Assembly: GCF_000698555.1 (NCBI RefSeq)
Contig: NZ_JFHE01000009.1
Span: 1 to 64,000, forward strand
Origin: Caballeronia grimmiae
GTDB taxonomy: Bacteria > Pseudomonadota > Gammaproteobacteria > Burkholderiales > Burkholderiaceae
DNA length: 64,000 bases
Direction: 5' to 3'
Shown here: piece by piece, positions 63,615-64,000 of the stretch
Layout: each line of letters begins with the position of its first letter
Numbering within the stretch: position 1 is the stretch's first letter
Made by a program: the position numbers and the translations under genes
Notes under the pieces: model-generated
The model's input: only the letters and a program-made list of their open reading frames with translations
What the model was told of the DNA's origin: nothing
The model's database searches: none

Positions 63615-64000
63615 GACGGCCTCCATTTGATGGCGCCCAGAAGGCGACGCGGCTCTTACTCGCCGGCCTGTTCATCATAGGCGCGTTCGCAAGAAAGGCG
63701 AAGCCTACAGGCGCGTTGACCGGGACCAATGCGGCGGCCCATTGACCGGCACCGCGCCCCGGCGATGTCTCGAAGCCTCGCGCGCAAGCCGCCACGCCTG
63801 GCTGTGCAGCAGCCGCGATGCCAGTCTGCCGAGGATCACGCCAGAACTGAAGCTAGCCTATCGGCAGGCTGCGAGGCCAATGCATCCGGACCGGGCGACA
63901 GCTGAAAGTTCGGCGTCCGGCTGCCGTCGGGGCGGTTCGTATCGCTTTGCCGTCGTTGGCGACGCGGCGCAGTTGGATGTTGGCTTTTTCGAACTTCGAA
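63615..64000. other. Window edge, non-coding
   Basis: No gene is supported. The last 49 bases are the second copy of the dispersed repeat; the element may continue beyond the window. Confidence 0.4.
63952..64000. repeat. Dispersed repeat, copy 2 (cut by window edge)
   Basis: Matches 55588-55636 at 41 of 49 positions in the same orientation. The element is truncated by the window end, so its true length is unknown. Confidence 0.6.

Noticed and set aside
1-64000. CRISPR array, prophage, complete insertion sequence, tRNA or rRNA genes
   Set aside because: I looked for regular spaced repeats, phage structural or integrase proteins, transposases and cloverleaf signatures and saw none that hold up.

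Overview
The window reads as a Burkholderiaceae chromosome (Paraburkholderia, Caballeronia or Burkholderia type). This rests on high GC, dense catabolic operons, several ABC and TRAP transport systems, stacked chemosensory genes and the general look of the proteins. It is inference from protein character, not a database match. No tRNA, rRNA, CRISPR array, phage module or complete insertion sequence was found.

Layout. 1-1.4 kb: a broken TMEM175-like channel gene, a small monooxygenase-fold protein, a hexanucleotide repeat, and a decayed fragment of a CheW-type gene. 1.9-6.7 kb: a GAF protein, a soluble triple-PAS chemoreceptor coupled to a triple-CheW adaptor, and a Crp/Fnr regulator. 8.2-16.3 kb: a sugar island with a DeoR regulator, PfkB kinase, GatZ/KbaZ-like protein, three-gene ABC importer and D-tagatose/D-psicose 3-epimerase. 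Its genes suggest import of a rare ketohexose, 3-epimerisation, phosphorylation and 4-epimerisation to fructose 6-phosphate. A repeated palindrome TTTCGnnnCGAAA lies before the regulator and before the transporter. 16.9 kb: a small peptide with a double-glycine leader motif.

18.1-28.4 kb: a ten-gene chemosensory operon in the order receptor with two signalling tips, triple CheW, CheB, HEAT-like protein, CheR, CheY, CheA, STAS-like protein, CheY, and a receptor-like protein with a CheZ-type motif. None of its receptors shows a membrane segment, so a cytoplasmic array or a non-motility output is likely. A MEDS/PAS histidine kinase and NarL-type regulator face it from the other strand.

32-55 kb: acid catabolism. 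One minus-strand set holds LysR, 2-hydroxyacid dehydrogenase, class III CoA-transferase and a CitE-like lyase. Next come an aldehyde dehydrogenase and a PhyH-type dioxygenase divergent from an MFS carrier. A compact eight-gene minus-strand operon (50.3 down to 40.4 kb) encodes semialdehyde dehydrogenase, HpcH/HpaI aldolase, acyl-CoA dehydrogenase, fumarate-reductase-like flavoprotein, CoA-transferase, GMC oxidoreductase, EtfB and EtfA. Divergent from it is a TRAP importer with a GntR regulator and a second 2-hydroxyacid dehydrogenase. Together they look like uptake, CoA activation, oxidation and C-C cleavage of a carboxylic acid whose identity cannot be read from sequence. etfA has a one-base deletion near its 3' end.

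56-64 kb: an MltF-like lytic transglycosylase, an aldo/keto reductase, an orphan sugar-binding protein and a DUF1479 oxygenase-like protein divergent from an AraC regulator, then a small secreted Asn/Ala-rich protein. A 49-base dispersed repeat occurs at 55.6 kb and at the right edge.
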